Part shown: piece after piece, positions 1-9,324 of the stretch
How positions within the stretch are numbered: the stretch's first letter is position 1
How the letters are laid out: each line of letters opens with the position of its first letter
Assembly: GCA_965200645.1 (NCBI GenBank)
Contig: CBDAUN010000003.1
Coordinates: 806,001-870,000 of the forward strand
Origin: CBDAUN01 sp965200645
Lineage (GTDB): Bacteria; Pseudomonadota; Gammaproteobacteria; Arenicellales; JAJDZL01
DNA length: 64,000 nucleotides
Direction of reading: 5' to 3'
Notes under the pieces: generated by a model
What the model was told of the DNA's origin: nothing
What the model saw: the letters and a program-made list of their open reading frames with translations, nothing else
The model's database searches: none
Made by a program: the position numbers and the translations under genes

Positions 1-2
1 CA

Positions 3-887
3 AGTACAGGCACCTTGTTGGTTAGCAAGGAAAAGGACTTGCGGAATATTTTTGCTAACGGATCCAGATTGATTGCGGTTCATGCAGAAGATGAACAGCG
101 AATAAAGGAACGATCTGCTCGCTACGGCAGTTTAGACTCAACTCGTGGCAACCCCAAAGCACACTCCATGATTCGAGACGCTCAATGTGCCCTACTAGCA
201 ACAAAGCAGGCCACAGAACTGTCACGTCGGTATCAAAGACGACTACATATTTTGCACCTGACTTCCAGCATCGAAGTGGACTATCTTCGAGAACATCGAA
301 CCGAGTGGATGACAGTGGAATGCACGCCAAATCACCTATTCTTTACCGAAGATGATTACGAACAACTCGGTACGCGAATACAAATGAACCCGCCAATACG
401 AACTCAGGAAGATCAGGATGCATTGTGGGCGGGCCTGCACGATGGAACGATCGACTTTATTGCAACCGACCACGCACCTCATACACTCGAAGAAAAGTCT
501 AAAACTTATCCCAATTCTCCATCAGGCATGCCCAGTGTTGAGTTTTCACTGCCGTTAATGCTTACTGCCTGGAAATCAGGCAAGTGCTCATTGTCCCAAG
601 TGTTAAAGTGGATGTGCTGGGGTCCAGCAAAGGCATACGGCATCCAAAACAAGGGCTATCTGGTTGAAGGCGGAGATGCCGACATTACAATTGTGGATAT
701 GGAAAACGAATTTACAATCAAGGATGAAAACACATTCACAAAATCAAAATGGAGTCCGTATCAGGGCAGACGCCTAGTTGGCAAACCTAAGTGGACCATA
801 GTAAATGGCCATACTGCATTTTCAAACGGTCGAATTCACGAAGACAGGCGTGGTAAACAGCTGGAGTTTGGCCCAACTATTCCGTAG
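3..887 (+). CDS. Dihydroorotase-family amidohydrolase, C-terminal part (5' end outside window)
   Basis: The C-terminal 294 residues of a cyclic amidohydrolase are visible, open to the left edge in frame. The fragment has metal-ligand motifs of class I dihydroorotases: HAEDE (about visible residue 27), HLTSS (about 85) and TDHAPH (about 155), whose Asp is the catalytic base. Dihydroorotase interconverts N-carbamoyl-aspartate and dihydroorotate in cytosolic pyrimidine synthesis. The N-terminal HxH motif and the carboxylated lysine lie outside, so activity cannot be judged. The end overlaps the tail of convergent dtd by 11 bases. A related family member such as allantoinase or hydantoinase is possible, but the short spacing and the TPNHLFF and NPPIR segments favour dihydroorotase. 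Confidence 0.85.
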   Translation, partial: STGTLLVSKEKDLRNIFANGSRLIAVHAEDEQRIKERSARYGSLDSTRGNPKAHSMIRDAQCALLATKQATELSRRYQRRLHILHLTSSIEVDYLREHRTEWMTVECTPNHLFFTEDDYEQLGTRIQMNPPIRTQEDQDALWAGLHDGTIDFIATDHAPHTLEEKSKTYPNSPSGMPSVEFSLPLMLTAWKSGKCSLSQVLKWMCWGPAKAYGIQNKGYLVEGGDADITIVDMENEFTIKDENTFTKSKWSPYQGRRLVGKPKWTIVNGHTAFSNGRIHEDRRGKQLEFGPTIP

Positions 888-1326
888 GGTGACTCAACAT
901 AATGGTAAAGGGGCCGTCGTTAACATTATCAACAAGCATGTAGGCTCCAAATTTCCCAGTTTCTACGGTTCGACCCAATTCCCTTTCCAACTCAGTAACA
1001 AACTCATTAAAGAAGTAACTCGCTTCGGGTGGTGACAAAGCTTTAGTGAAGTCGGGACGCCGTCCCTTGCGAGTGTCAGCGTTGAGGGTGAATTGCGGAA
1101 CAGCTAGAATCTCGCCTTTGATGTCTAGTACTGAATTGTGAAGTCGACCGTCTTCACCGTCGAAAATTCGTAGATTGACGACTTTGTGTGCGAGATACTT
1201 GAGTGATTCAACATTATCGCCAACCCTGAATCCGATTAAAAGCAATAATCCCCTGTCAATTGATGCAATACACTCACCGGCAACGGACACTGACGCTCTA
1301 GACACTCGCTGTGTCAGAACTCTCAT
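877..1326 (-). CDS. dtd: D-aminoacyl-tRNA deacylase
   Basis: This 149-residue protein has the usual Dtd length and aligns end to end with the family: it starts MRVLTQRV and has an NDGPF block near residue 136, matching the NxGPV signature. It hydrolyses D-amino acids, and glycine, mischarged on tRNA in the cytosol, acting as a dimer. The first signature motif, usually SQFTL, reads PQFTL here (about residues 77-81), a Ser-to-Pro change in a motif that lines the active site. Pro at this position is typical of the animal ATD paralogue (PQATL). It is convergent with the dihydroorotase gene. The start is the ATG that gives the canonical N-terminus. Confidence 0.93.
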   Translation of the reverse strand: MRVLTQRVSRASVSVAGECIASIDRGLLLLIGFRVGDNVESLKYLAHKVVNLRIFDGEDGRLHNSVLDIKGEILAVPQFTLNADTRKGRRPDFTKALSPPEASYFFNEFVTELERELGRTVETGKFGAYMLVDNVNDGPFTIMLSHPTE

Positions 1327-1349
1327 CTAAAAATTGCCTTAGGTATTAG

Positions 1350-1385
1350 AAAAAGACGGTAGCTTTAGAAAAACTCGCTACCGCC
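1350..1385 (-). terminator. Rho-independent terminator after pnp
   Basis: On the minus strand a 9-bp stem, GGCGGTAGC pairing with GCTACCGTC (one G-T pair), closes a 13-base loop and is followed by TTTTT then CTAA. It lies 25 bases past the pnp stop, so it should end the rimP-nusA-infB-rbfA-truB-rpsO-pnp transcript before dtd. Confidence 0.85.
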
Positions 1386-1409
1386 TTAATCATTAACAAG
1401 TGTTGTTGG

Positions 1410-3503
1410 TTACGCTGCCTCGCTTACAGCCTTTATGCTTAGGCGAATTCGACCTTGAGAATCTACTTCGAGCACCTTGACTCTGACTACGTCACCCTCG
1501 CTTAATACATCGCTGACTTGATTGACTCTTTTGCGAGATATTTGCGAGATGTGGACCAACCCATCTTTGCCGGGAAGAATGTTGACAAAAGCACCAAAAT
1601 TTGTCAACTTTACGACAGTTCCCTCATAGATCATGTCGACTTCAACATCGGATGTAATTTGTCTAATTCTCTCCTTTGCGGCTTCTCCACCAGACTTATC
1701 TACGGATGCAATTCGAATCATTCCGTCGTCAGAAACATCGATTACTGCACCGGTTTCATCAGAAAGAGCTCGAATCGTCGCCCCGCCCTTCCCAATTACA
1801 TCGCGAATCTTCTGAGGGCTGATTTGCAAAGTGAGAATTCGAGGAGCGTATTCTGACATGTCTTCACGAGGTTCGGGTAACGCCTTATTCATTTCATCTA
1901 GAATGTGTAGGCGTGCTTGCTTGGCCTGATTCAACGCAACCCGCATTATTTCTTCAGTGATACCATCAATCTTAATGTCCATTTGCAGTGCAGTCACGCC
2001 GTCCTTAGTTCCAGCAACCTTGAAGTCCATATCACCTAAGTGATCTTCGTCACCCAAAATGTCTGTCAGGATCTCATACCGGTCTCCTTCCTTAATTAAG
2101 CCCATGGCGACTCCGGATACCGGGGCTGAAATGGTCACTCCAGCATCCATCAGAGACAGACTTGCACCGCATACCGTTGCCATTGAACTGGAGCCATTGG
2201 ACTCGGTGATTTCGGAAACAACCCTCAAGACGTAAGGACAGTTTTCCTTATCAGGCAATACCGGTACTATTGCACGTTTGGCCAATCTGCCATGACCAAT
2301 TTCTCTTCGCTTTGGAGAACCAACCCGACCTGTTTCGCCAACGCTGAAAGGCGGAAAGTTGTAATGTAAAAGAAATGGGTCTCGATATTCGCCCTCCAAG
2401 GCATCAATAATCTGTGCATCTCTTTCAGTGCCCAGTGTTGTAGTGACGATGGCTTGAGTTTCACCGCGGGTGAAAACCGCGGAACCATGAGTCCGCGGAA
2501 ACACCTTTGTTCGGATATCAATAGGACGAACAGTCTTCGTATCTCGACCATCAATTCTGGATTCACCATTCAAAATTCGATTGCGAACAATACTGGATTC
2601 CAGCGACTTTATGACGCTTTTGACATCGGATTCACTAGTCTCGGAAGAGTCGTCAAATTCAAAACTATCTAAAATTTGCTGCTGAACATCATTCAGTTCG
2701 ATTCGTCGAGCTGTCTTTTCCGCAATGCTATAAGCAGATTCAATTTTTTCACGACCCAAAGATTCGACTTTCTCAACAACCCAATTGTCTTCATCGTCTG
2801 ATTCCCACTCCCACCTTGGATTGCCTACTTGGCTTGCGAGGTCAGTAATCGCATCAATGGCGACTTGCATGCTTTCGTGACCAAACTTCACTGCGCCGAG
2901 CATTTCGCTTTCGGAGAGCATTTTCGCTTCCGACTCGACCATCAGAACTGCATTTTTTGTCCCTGCAACTACAAGGTCAAGTTTTGACTTTTCTGCCAAC
3001 TCGTCCGTTTGTGGATTCAGAACGTACTCCCCGTCGATATAGCCAACTCTTGTTCCACCAAGCACCCCATTAATTGGAATACCTGCCACTTCGATTGCAG
3101 CAGAGGCACCAAGCATCGCGATTATGTCCGGGTCAATGTTTGGATCTACGGACATCACCGTCGCAATTATCTGAATTTCGCTGGTAAATCCCTTTGGGAA
3201 CAGTGGGCGCAAAGGCCTGTCAATAAGACGACAAGTTAAAATTGCCTTTTCGGAAGGACGTCCCTCACGTTTGAAGAACCCGCCGGGAACTCTGCCCGCC
3301 GCATAAGTTCGTTCTTCATACTCCACTGTTAGTGGCAAAAATCCGAAACGTTGCGCTTCTGGTTCCACCACTACAGTGACTAAAACTGAAGTATCTCCCA
3401 TACTGGCTAATACTGCACCTGTGGCCTGGCGTGCAATCCGTCCAGTTTCTAAACGTACTTCGTGCGCTCCATATTGAAAACGCACTTCCTTAAAATCTAT
3501 CAT
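1410..3503 (-). CDS. pnp: Polyribonucleotide nucleotidyltransferase (PNPase)
   Basis: The 697-residue protein is a phosphorolytic 3'-to-5' exoribonuclease, a trimer and degradosome component in gammaproteobacteria. It has two RNase PH-like domains, the second with the SNGSSSMA stretch and a conserved SPKRREIGHG segment. These are followed by a KH domain with VIGKGG (near residue 567) and a C-terminal S1 domain with GTVVKLTNFGAFV. I placed the start at the ATG giving MIDFKEV because GGAGAG precedes it at proper spacing; a TTG five codons upstream also exists. It is the last gene of the rimP-to-pnp operon, 28 bases after rpsO, and is followed by an intrinsic terminator. Confidence 0.97.
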   Translation of the reverse strand: MIDFKEVRFQYGAHEVRLETGRIARQATGAVLASMGDTSVLVTVVVEPEAQRFGFLPLTVEYEERTYAAGRVPGGFFKREGRPSEKAILTCRLIDRPLRPLFPKGFTSEIQIIATVMSVDPNIDPDIIAMLGASAAIEVAGIPINGVLGGTRVGYIDGEYVLNPQTDELAEKSKLDLVVAGTKNAVLMVESEAKMLSESEMLGAVKFGHESMQVAIDAITDLASQVGNPRWEWESDDEDNWVVEKVESLGREKIESAYSIAEKTARRIELNDVQQQILDSFEFDDSSETSESDVKSVIKSLESSIVRNRILNGESRIDGRDTKTVRPIDIRTKVFPRTHGSAVFTRGETQAIVTTTLGTERDAQIIDALEGEYRDPFLLHYNFPPFSVGETGRVGSPKRREIGHGRLAKRAIVPVLPDKENCPYVLRVVSEITESNGSSSMATVCGASLSLMDAGVTISAPVSGVAMGLIKEGDRYEILTDILGDEDHLGDMDFKVAGTKDGVTALQMDIKIDGITEEIMRVALNQAKQARLHILDEMNKALPEPREDMSEYAPRILTLQISPQKIRDVIGKGGATIRALSDETGAVIDVSDDGMIRIASVDKSGGEAAKERIRQITSDVEVDMIYEGTVVKLTNFGAFVNILPGKDGLVHISQISRKRVNQVSDVLSEGDVVRVKVLEVDSQGRIRLSIKAVSEAA

Positions 3504-3531
3504 GTGACTCTCCGTCAAGTTTCGTCAGGAA

Positions 3532-3801
3532 TTACTTACGTAATCCTAAACTTCCAATCAATTGACGATATCTTTCCGGATCAATCGTTTTGAGGTAGTT
3601 GAGCAGTTTGCGACGCCGGTTAACCATTCGCAAAAGACCCTGTCTAGAGTGGTGATCGTGCTTGTGCTCTCTGAAGTGTCCAGTTAACCCCCGAATTCTT
3701 TCGGTTAGCAATGCAACCTGAACTTCGGGTGAACCGGTATCGTTCTCGTTTTGTCTATAATCTTCGACAACTTTAGCCTTTGTAGCAACTGTTAATGCCA
3801 T
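3532..3801 (-). CDS. rpsO: 30S ribosomal protein S15
   Basis: The 89-residue product matches S15 in length and in its conserved GSPEVQVALLTERI and RRRKLLNYL segments. S15 binds 16S rRNA at the platform of the small subunit. The start is the ATG giving MALTVATK, preceded by AAAGGG; an in-frame upstream extension has no family support. It sits between truB and pnp as in most gammaproteobacteria. The 102-base gap upstream, wider than others in this operon, probably carries an additional promoter, as known for rpsO in E. coli. Confidence 0.97.
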   Translation of the reverse strand: MALTVATKAKVVEDYRQNENDTGSPEVQVALLTERIRGLTGHFREHKHDHHSRQGLLRMVNRRRKLLNYLKTIDPERYRQLIGSLGLRK

Positions 3802-3858
3802 ATTCCCTTTCTTCTCTTTTGTGGTAAAAATTTTCCAAACAGGATAATTTTGCGCAAA

Positions 3859-3867
3859 ATAATACCA
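3859..3867 (-). promoter_or_regulatory. Possible extended -10 element for rpsO-pnp
   Basis: On the minus strand TGGTATTAT matches the extended -10 form TGnTATAAT with one mismatch, 57 bases before the rpsO start, in the only sizeable gap between truB and pnp. No good -35 box is visible. The call rests on this one motif and on the known internal rpsO promoter in E. coli. Confidence 0.3.
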
Positions 3868-3903
3868 GCACCTTAATTCATGTACTGGCCAAAATCTCAA
3901 TTA

Positions 3904-4833
3904 TCATAACTGAGAAGCGCTATTTGGTGTGTGAAATAGTCGTTTAGGTGCTACTCGCCCATCCCCCAGTGGTAGACCTATACCCAAAAACCCTATTGAT
4001 TTTTCGTACAGCCGCACGACACCGTCGTTTGGCAAATTTCCTGCTCTCACAGGCTGACCGCGACACAGGTAATATGCCGCATCAAAGGATAATTCTATTT
4101 TTGGAAGATGATCAAGCGCCTCATCCCCTGCAATTAGCAATTTCCGTCTTTCCTGGCATGACGACATGCTGTTGAGGTGCTCAAGAGTTACAGCAGAGTC
4201 CACGTGCAACTGCCCAACTTCTAATCTTCGCAGGGTCTTCACATGCCCGCCGCAACTTAGTAATTCACCGATGTCTTGCGCAAGAGTTCTAACATAAAAA
4301 CCCCTTGAGCAGTAAACATCAATGTCAATATAGTCTTCACCGAATTCAATCAACTCAAGCGAATAAACAGTTACTCTGCGTGGCTTTCTGTCGACCTCAA
4401 GTCCTTGGCGTGCATATTTGTACAGGCGTTGTCCCTGCACCTTGATCGCTGAATACATGGGTGGAATCTGTTCTTGTTCGCCAACAAATTCATTCAAAAC
4501 TTTTTTCAACTTTCGTGCGCTGAAAGACACATCTGCTTGCGCTACAACCTGGCCTTCACAATCGCCAGTATCCGTTGATTCGCCCAATTTGATTAAGGTT
4601 CGATAACGTTTGTTAGCTTCCAAAAAATAGCCTGCCACCTTGGTTGATTGACCAAAGCATAACGGCAGCAATCCCGTGGCAATTGGGTCGAGATTACCGG
4701 TGTGTCCCGCCTTACTTGCTCCTAGCAATGCCTTGGCTCGCTTCAACGCCGTGTTTGAAGATATTCCAACCGGCTTGTCCAATAGGAGCATGCCGTTGAC
4801 GGCATCACGATTTGAACGCCTAGATTTGGTCAT
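3904..4833 (-). CDS. truB: tRNA pseudouridine-55 synthase
   Basis: This 309-residue protein is the enzyme that makes pseudouridine 55 in the T loop of tRNAs. The N-terminal GMLLLDKPVGISSN and the GNLDPIATGLLP block (about residues 46-57) are diagnostic; the Asp there is the nucleophile. The family more often has GALDP, so Asn replaces Ala next to the catalytic loop, which is tolerated in other members. The later YSAIKVQGQRLYKYAR and RGFYVRTLAQDIG segments are also typical. Its start overlaps the rbfA stop by 4 bases, so translation is coupled. Confidence 0.96.
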   Translation of the reverse strand: MTKSRRSNRDAVNGMLLLDKPVGISSNTALKRAKALLGASKAGHTGNLDPIATGLLPLCFGQSTKVAGYFLEANKRYRTLIKLGESTDTGDCEGQVVAQADVSFSARKLKKVLNEFVGEQEQIPPMYSAIKVQGQRLYKYARQGLEVDRKPRRVTVYSLELIEFGEDYIDIDVYCSRGFYVRTLAQDIGELLSCGGHVKTLRRLEVGQLHVDSAVTLEHLNSMSSCQERRKLLIAGDEALDHLPKIELSFDAAYYLCRGQPVRAGNLPNDGVVRLYEKSIGFLGIGLPLGDGRVAPKRLFHTPNSASQL

Positions 4834-5216
4834 GTCTTGTCCGATTCTGACTTCACTACATTTTCGATTAGAGTCGACACTCTTGCACCCTGCGCTATAG
4901 ACTTGTCTTCTAAAAATCGAATTGAAGGCGTGTACTTCATGCTCAAACGCGACCCCAACTGTCGTCTGATATAGGCAGCTGCATGATTCAAAGCCTCAAT
5001 GCCCGACTGAAGAGAGTCTCCTGTTAATCGGCTGGTTACAAAGGCTTTGGCATGTCTTAGGTCTTTGGATACTACGATGCTAGTAATTGTTATCGAATTG
5101 ATTCTGGGATCAGCCAGATCTTTGATGATTATCTCACTTAGCTCGCGATGCACAACGGATGCAACTTTTCGTGTCCGGTCAACGCCGGTAGAAAGATCAA
5201 AATTAAATCTAGACAT
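4830..5216 (-). CDS. rbfA: Ribosome-binding factor A
   Basis: This 128-residue protein is a single-domain KH-type factor needed for 16S rRNA 5'-end maturation and cold adaptation. Conserved features are the N-terminal VASVVHRELSEII, the DPRI segment and the KYTPSIRFLED strand near residue 100. GGGAG lies 9 bases before the ATG. It sits between infB and truB, overlapping truB by 4 bases. Confidence 0.95.
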   Translation of the reverse strand: MSRFNFDLSTGVDRTRKVASVVHRELSEIIIKDLADPRINSITITSIVVSKDLRHAKAFVTSRLTGDSLQSGIEALNHAAAYIRRQLGSRLSMKYTPSIRFLEDKSIAQGARVSTLIENVVKSESDKT

Positions 5217-5283
5217 TGCGAGCCACTCCCAAACTTTGAGAGGTTTTTCCTTAAAGACCGTTTCCTACCTATTCTTGCAATTT

Positions 5284-7800
5284 CTAAACTTCAATTTGCT
5301 GATAGACTTCGAGCCAATCAGAAACTTGAATGTCATTGAAGTCTCGAACGCCGATACCGCATTCATTACCAGCCTTGACTTCCGAAACATCGCTAGTGAA
5401 TCGCTTGAGAGACCCAACTTTACCGTTGTGTATCACTTCACCATCTCGGATCACTTTAACCAAAACATTACCCCGTGCCGCTCCTTCATGAACATAACAG
5501 CCTGCGATGATGCCAATCTTCGGGAACTTGAATACTTCCTTAACTTCGATTCTGCCGATCTTTTCTTCTTCATATTTTGGACCTGCAATTCGAGCTATGG
5601 CCTCTTTGACCTCTTCAATCGCGTCATAAATGATGTTGTGCTGGTAAAGCGGTATTTTTCGACTGTCGATTAGTTGTCGTGCAGTACTATCCGGCTTGAC
5701 ATTGAAGGCGAGTATTGATGCCTCAGCTGCATCTGCCAAATGCACATCAGATTGGTTAATTGCCCCTACCATCGAGTGAATCACTTTTACGTCAACACTG
5801 TCATCAGACAATTGTTCCATAGCTGACTTTAGTGCCTCTGCAGAACCGAGCACATCCGCTTTTATGACTAATTTCAAAGACTTGGAATCCTTGGCTCCAA
5901 AAGCGAGGGCTACTGCACTTGATTCGGCCAATTTGCTTAAAATGGCTTCTTGGGCACCAACGAACTTCTGTGCAGTTTTCTCATCAGCCATACAGCGAAA
6001 CTCATCACCAACCGTTGGCACATCATCCCATCCTTCAATTTCGATTGGAACTGAAGGAGTAGCCGAGTTAATACGGTTTCCAAGATAATCGTTAAGTGTC
6101 CTTGCTCGTGCTTTAATCTGACCGGAAACAACAAAATCTCCTTGGTGAATTGTGCCTTTTTGGACAAGAACTGTAGCCAGCGGCCCCCGCCCCTTATCCA
6201 TCTTGGACTCAATCACAATACCACTCGCCAAGCCATCCGTAGGTGCCGTTAGGTCTCGCACTTCTGCCTCGATAATAACGGCCTGAAGCAGGTTATCTAC
6301 ACCTGTTCCCTTCAAGGCCGAGACTTCTACACACTGAACGTCACCACCTAGTCGTTCAACAATGACCTCATGGCTGGTCAATTCATTTGAAATTCGATCG
6401 CTTGACGACTTTGGCTTATCCATTTTGTTCACCGCCACAATCATTGGCACCCCAGCTTCCTTGGCATGATTGATTGCTTCTATGGTTTGTGGTTTGACGC
6501 CATCATCTGCTGCTACCACAAGAATCACAATGTCCGCCACCTGAGCTCCTCGTACACGCATGGCGGTAAATGCAGCATGACCAGGGGTGTCTAAAAATGT
6601 CATTTGACCTAGAGGAGTATCCGCTTGGTAGGCACCGATTCGCTGGGTGATACCACCTTTTTCGCTTTGTGCTACTCTGGTGCTGCGAATATAGTCAAGC
6701 AAAGTCGTTTTTCCGTGATCGACATGACCCATTACCACTACCACTGGCGACCGTGGGTGTTCCACTCGATCATCCTCTTCGTCACCCAGTATGAGCTTTT
6801 CAACATCGCTGGGTTCTGATTTGATCGGGCGATGCTTAAATTCAAGTACCGCTAGTTCGGCTGTTTCAGCATCAATAGAATCATTGATCCCAGCCATTAC
6901 GCCTGCTTCCTGCATGAGATAACTAATCACATTTGAGGCCTTTATCGCCATTGCTGCAGCGAGATCGGCCACTTTATTGTTTTCATAAATTTTTATATCC
7001 AGCACCTTTGGCGGGGTTGGCCCCTGAAATCGGTGTGAATCCAAAATTCTCTTAGTTTCGTCAGCCAGTTTTTTAGACGAACGCGGCCGCTTCCTGCGTT
7101 TGTTTTTGACGTGCAATGTTTTGCCTGCCGTTCGGTCATCCTTGCGTCTTTCCTTCGCCTTCTTGCCTTTCGTATCAGCATCGACTTCCTTGTGTGGCAC
7201 GGACTGAACTTCTGTTGCCGCCGAAACTGCTTCAGTTTTTAACGGATCAGTTTGGACATCCAGATGATCAGGTTTTGCCTGAAGTACATCATCCGAATCC
7301 AACTCAGGTTGATGTTCATCCCTGAGTTCAATTTGCTCAACTTCAACTTCGGCAGACACCTCATCTGCGACACCGTCGTCTGCCTGAGACTCTAATTCGG
7401 GCACTTGATCATCTTTTAGCTCTACCTGTTCTGCCTGAGACTCCAATTCCGATTCCACTAAAGTTTGCTGTTCATCAGGCGCTTGTTCTTTTTCCTCCTG
7501 TAACTTTTGAATTCTTCGTTCGTGCTCGTCTTTGGTGATCACACGACGTGCCTTAGGCGTGTGTTTAATGAAAACCTTTGTTGTTTGACCTGCTGAACCC
7601 TGAACGATCACTTCCTTTGTTTGTGGAGGCTGATTGATCTGAAATTCACTGGTGTTCAACATTGCGATTAACCGCCTTTTTTCTTCAAAAGTCACGGTGT
7701 CATCTATAGTCTTGTCGCCTGCACCAGCATCCTTGAGCAACTCAACAAGTCGTTCTGGCTGAACATTAATGACAGATGCTAAATTTTGCACTGTATCCAT
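5284..7800 (-). CDS. infB: Translation initiation factor IF-2
   Basis: The 838-residue GTPase delivers fMet-tRNA to the 30S subunit. An N-terminal IF2 helical domain is followed by a long acidic and basic linker, a second IF2_N domain (about 270-320), then the G domain with GHVDHGKT (about 358), DTPGHAAF (about 404) and NKMDK (about 458), and the C-terminal domains that bind initiator tRNA. The linker contains an imperfect internal repeat: residues 124-138 resemble residues 155-169, 31 residues apart. The gene lies between nusA (3-base gap) and rbfA. The start is the ATG beginning MDTVQNLA. Confidence 0.97.
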   Translation of the reverse strand: MDTVQNLASVINVQPERLVELLKDAGAGDKTIDDTVTFEEKRRLIAMLNTSEFQINQPPQTKEVIVQGSAGQTTKVFIKHTPKARRVITKDEHERRIQKLQEEKEQAPDEQQTLVESELESQAEQVELKDDQVPELESQADDGVADEVSAEVEVEQIELRDEHQPELDSDDVLQAKPDHLDVQTDPLKTEAVSAATEVQSVPHKEVDADTKGKKAKERRKDDRTAGKTLHVKNKRRKRPRSSKKLADETKRILDSHRFQGPTPPKVLDIKIYENNKVADLAAAMAIKASNVISYLMQEAGVMAGINDSIDAETAELAVLEFKHRPIKSEPSDVEKLILGDEEDDRVEHPRSPVVVVMGHVDHGKTTLLDYIRSTRVAQSEKGGITQRIGAYQADTPLGQMTFLDTPGHAAFTAMRVRGAQVADIVILVVAADDGVKPQTIEAINHAKEAGVPMIVAVNKMDKPKSSSDRISNELTSHEVIVERLGGDVQCVEVSALKGTGVDNLLQAVIIEAEVRDLTAPTDGLASGIVIESKMDKGRGPLATVLVQKGTIHQGDFVVSGQIKARARTLNDYLGNRINSATPSVPIEIEGWDDVPTVGDEFRCMADEKTAQKFVGAQEAILSKLAESSAVALAFGAKDSKSLKLVIKADVLGSAEALKSAMEQLSDDSVDVKVIHSMVGAINQSDVHLADAAEASILAFNVKPDSTARQLIDSRKIPLYQHNIIYDAIEEVKEAIARIAGPKYEEEKIGRIEVKEVFKFPKIGIIAGCYVHEGAARGNVLVKVIRDGEVIHNGKVGSLKRFTSDVSEVKAGNECGIGVRDFNDIQVSDWLEVYQQIEV

Positions 7801-7803
7801 AAG

Positions 7804-9309
7804 CTAGGCCTCCGAACTGACGGGCTGTTCCACGAACCAAGGTTCGCGAGCTGTCATAATTAAGGTCGCTGCGCGAGTGCCATCAACCCCCAGGTCAACC
7901 AGTTCATCTGAAGCACAATTTGCTAAATCTTCCATGGAGTAAATTTCATTCTTGGCAAGTAACCAAGCAGTTTCGTCGTCCATACCTTCCATTGTGATCA
8001 AGTCTTCTTGCGGTGACCTGTCGGCTGGAGTTTCAAATCGAGTCACCATCCTGATGAGCATGATGTTTTGTGCACGGTCCATTATTTCGTTGACCAACTC
8101 TTCATCAAACTCCTCAATACTCATCAACCGATCTTTCGATGCGTGGACGATGTCGTCCAATGTAGACATCCCCTCCTGCACCAAAATTTCAGCGACATCC
8201 TCATCAACTTCTAATTCGCTCATCAGTGCTGTTCTTTTTTCCTGAGCGTCCTCTGCCTGCTTTTCATCTGCTTCGGTTTGCGTCATTATGTTTAGATTCC
8301 ACTGTGTCAACTCAGTGGCAAGACGCACGTTCTGACCGCCACGGCCAATTGCTTGAGACAACTCTTGATCCGGTACCACGACATTCATTGTGCGGTCCCT
8401 TTCTCGCACATCCATTCCCTTGACTGTAGCCGGAGCAAGTGCATTCATTACAAACTGAGCGGAGGATTCTGAATACTTGACGATGTCTACCCGCTCTCCA
8501 GCAATTTCATTTGAAACACTTTGGACGCGAGCGCCTCGAACTCCCACACATGCTCCAATCGGATCCACTTTCGGGTCGTCGGAGTGCACGGCAATTTTTG
8601 CACGTTGACCGGGATCCCGTGCAGCTCGAACTATTTTTACCAATCCTTCACGAGTTTCAGGGACTTCCAGATTGAACAGTTCAATCAGCAATTCAGGACA
8701 TGTTCGGTCCAAAACCAAACTCGGACCTCGAGTGTCCGTGCGAACTTCCTTCAATATTGCTCGAATTCGATCGCCTGTACGTAACCCATCTTTCGGAATA
8801 CTCAGATTTCGATAAAGTATCGCTTCAATATTATCGATATCAACGATGGCATCACCGCGGTCCATACGTTTGACCTGGCCAAAAACCATCGAGCCAATTC
8901 TTGGATGATAATCAGCATAAATTCTTGCCCTTTCGGCTTCACGAACTTTTTGCGTGATCACCTGTTTAGCCGTCTGCGCCGCAATGCGACCGCCAATGTC
9001 CGCTGACTTAACGGGTTCTTCCACCACGTCACCAACTTGCAAGTCATAACCTCGCTCATTTGCTTGCGGCACGGTGATTTGCCTGTGAGGAAATTCAATT
9101 TCCTCTTCGTCCGCCAATATTTCCCAGCGGCGAAATGTTTCGTAGTCACCAGTCGTTCGGTCAATTTGAACTCGAATTTCAACTTCTTCGATGTAATCCT
9201 TTCGAGTAGCAGCGGCCAAAGCGATTTCGAGAGCCTCAAAAACCACTTCCGTTCCTAGACTTTTTTCGTCCGATAGCATTCCTACCATTGCAAGTAAATT
9301 ACTAGCCAC
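7804..9309 (-). CDS. nusA: Transcription termination/antitermination factor NusA
   Basis: The 501-residue protein has the gammaproteobacterial NusA layout: an N-terminal RNA-polymerase-binding domain, an S1 domain (MVFGQVKRMDRGDAIVDI, about 140-160), two KH domains (PIGACVGVRGARV near 250 and QAIGRGGQNV near 320) and two C-terminal acidic helix-hairpin repeats that bind the alpha-subunit tail. It modulates pausing, termination and antitermination. It is flanked by rimP and infB with gaps of 15 and 3 bases, so one transcript is likely. Confidence 0.97.
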   Translation of the reverse strand: MASNLLAMVGMLSDEKSLGTEVVFEALEIALAAATRKDYIEEVEIRVQIDRTTGDYETFRRWEILADEEEIEFPHRQITVPQANERGYDLQVGDVVEEPVKSADIGGRIAAQTAKQVITQKVREAERARIYADYHPRIGSMVFGQVKRMDRGDAIVDIDNIEAILYRNLSIPKDGLRTGDRIRAILKEVRTDTRGPSLVLDRTCPELLIELFNLEVPETREGLVKIVRAARDPGQRAKIAVHSDDPKVDPIGACVGVRGARVQSVSNEIAGERVDIVKYSESSAQFVMNALAPATVKGMDVRERDRTMNVVVPDQELSQAIGRGGQNVRLATELTQWNLNIMTQTEADEKQAEDAQEKRTALMSELEVDEDVAEILVQEGMSTLDDIVHASKDRLMSIEEFDEELVNEIMDRAQNIMLIRMVTRFETPADRSPQEDLITMEGMDDETAWLLAKNEIYSMEDLANCASDELVDLGVDGTRAATLIMTAREPWFVEQPVSSEA

Positions 9310-9324
9310 TGTTCTATCGCCCCA

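Noticed and set aside
5047..5673. 208-codon plus-strand frame opposite rbfA and infB
   Set aside because: It is antisense to two well-supported conserved genes and its translation has no recognisable family.
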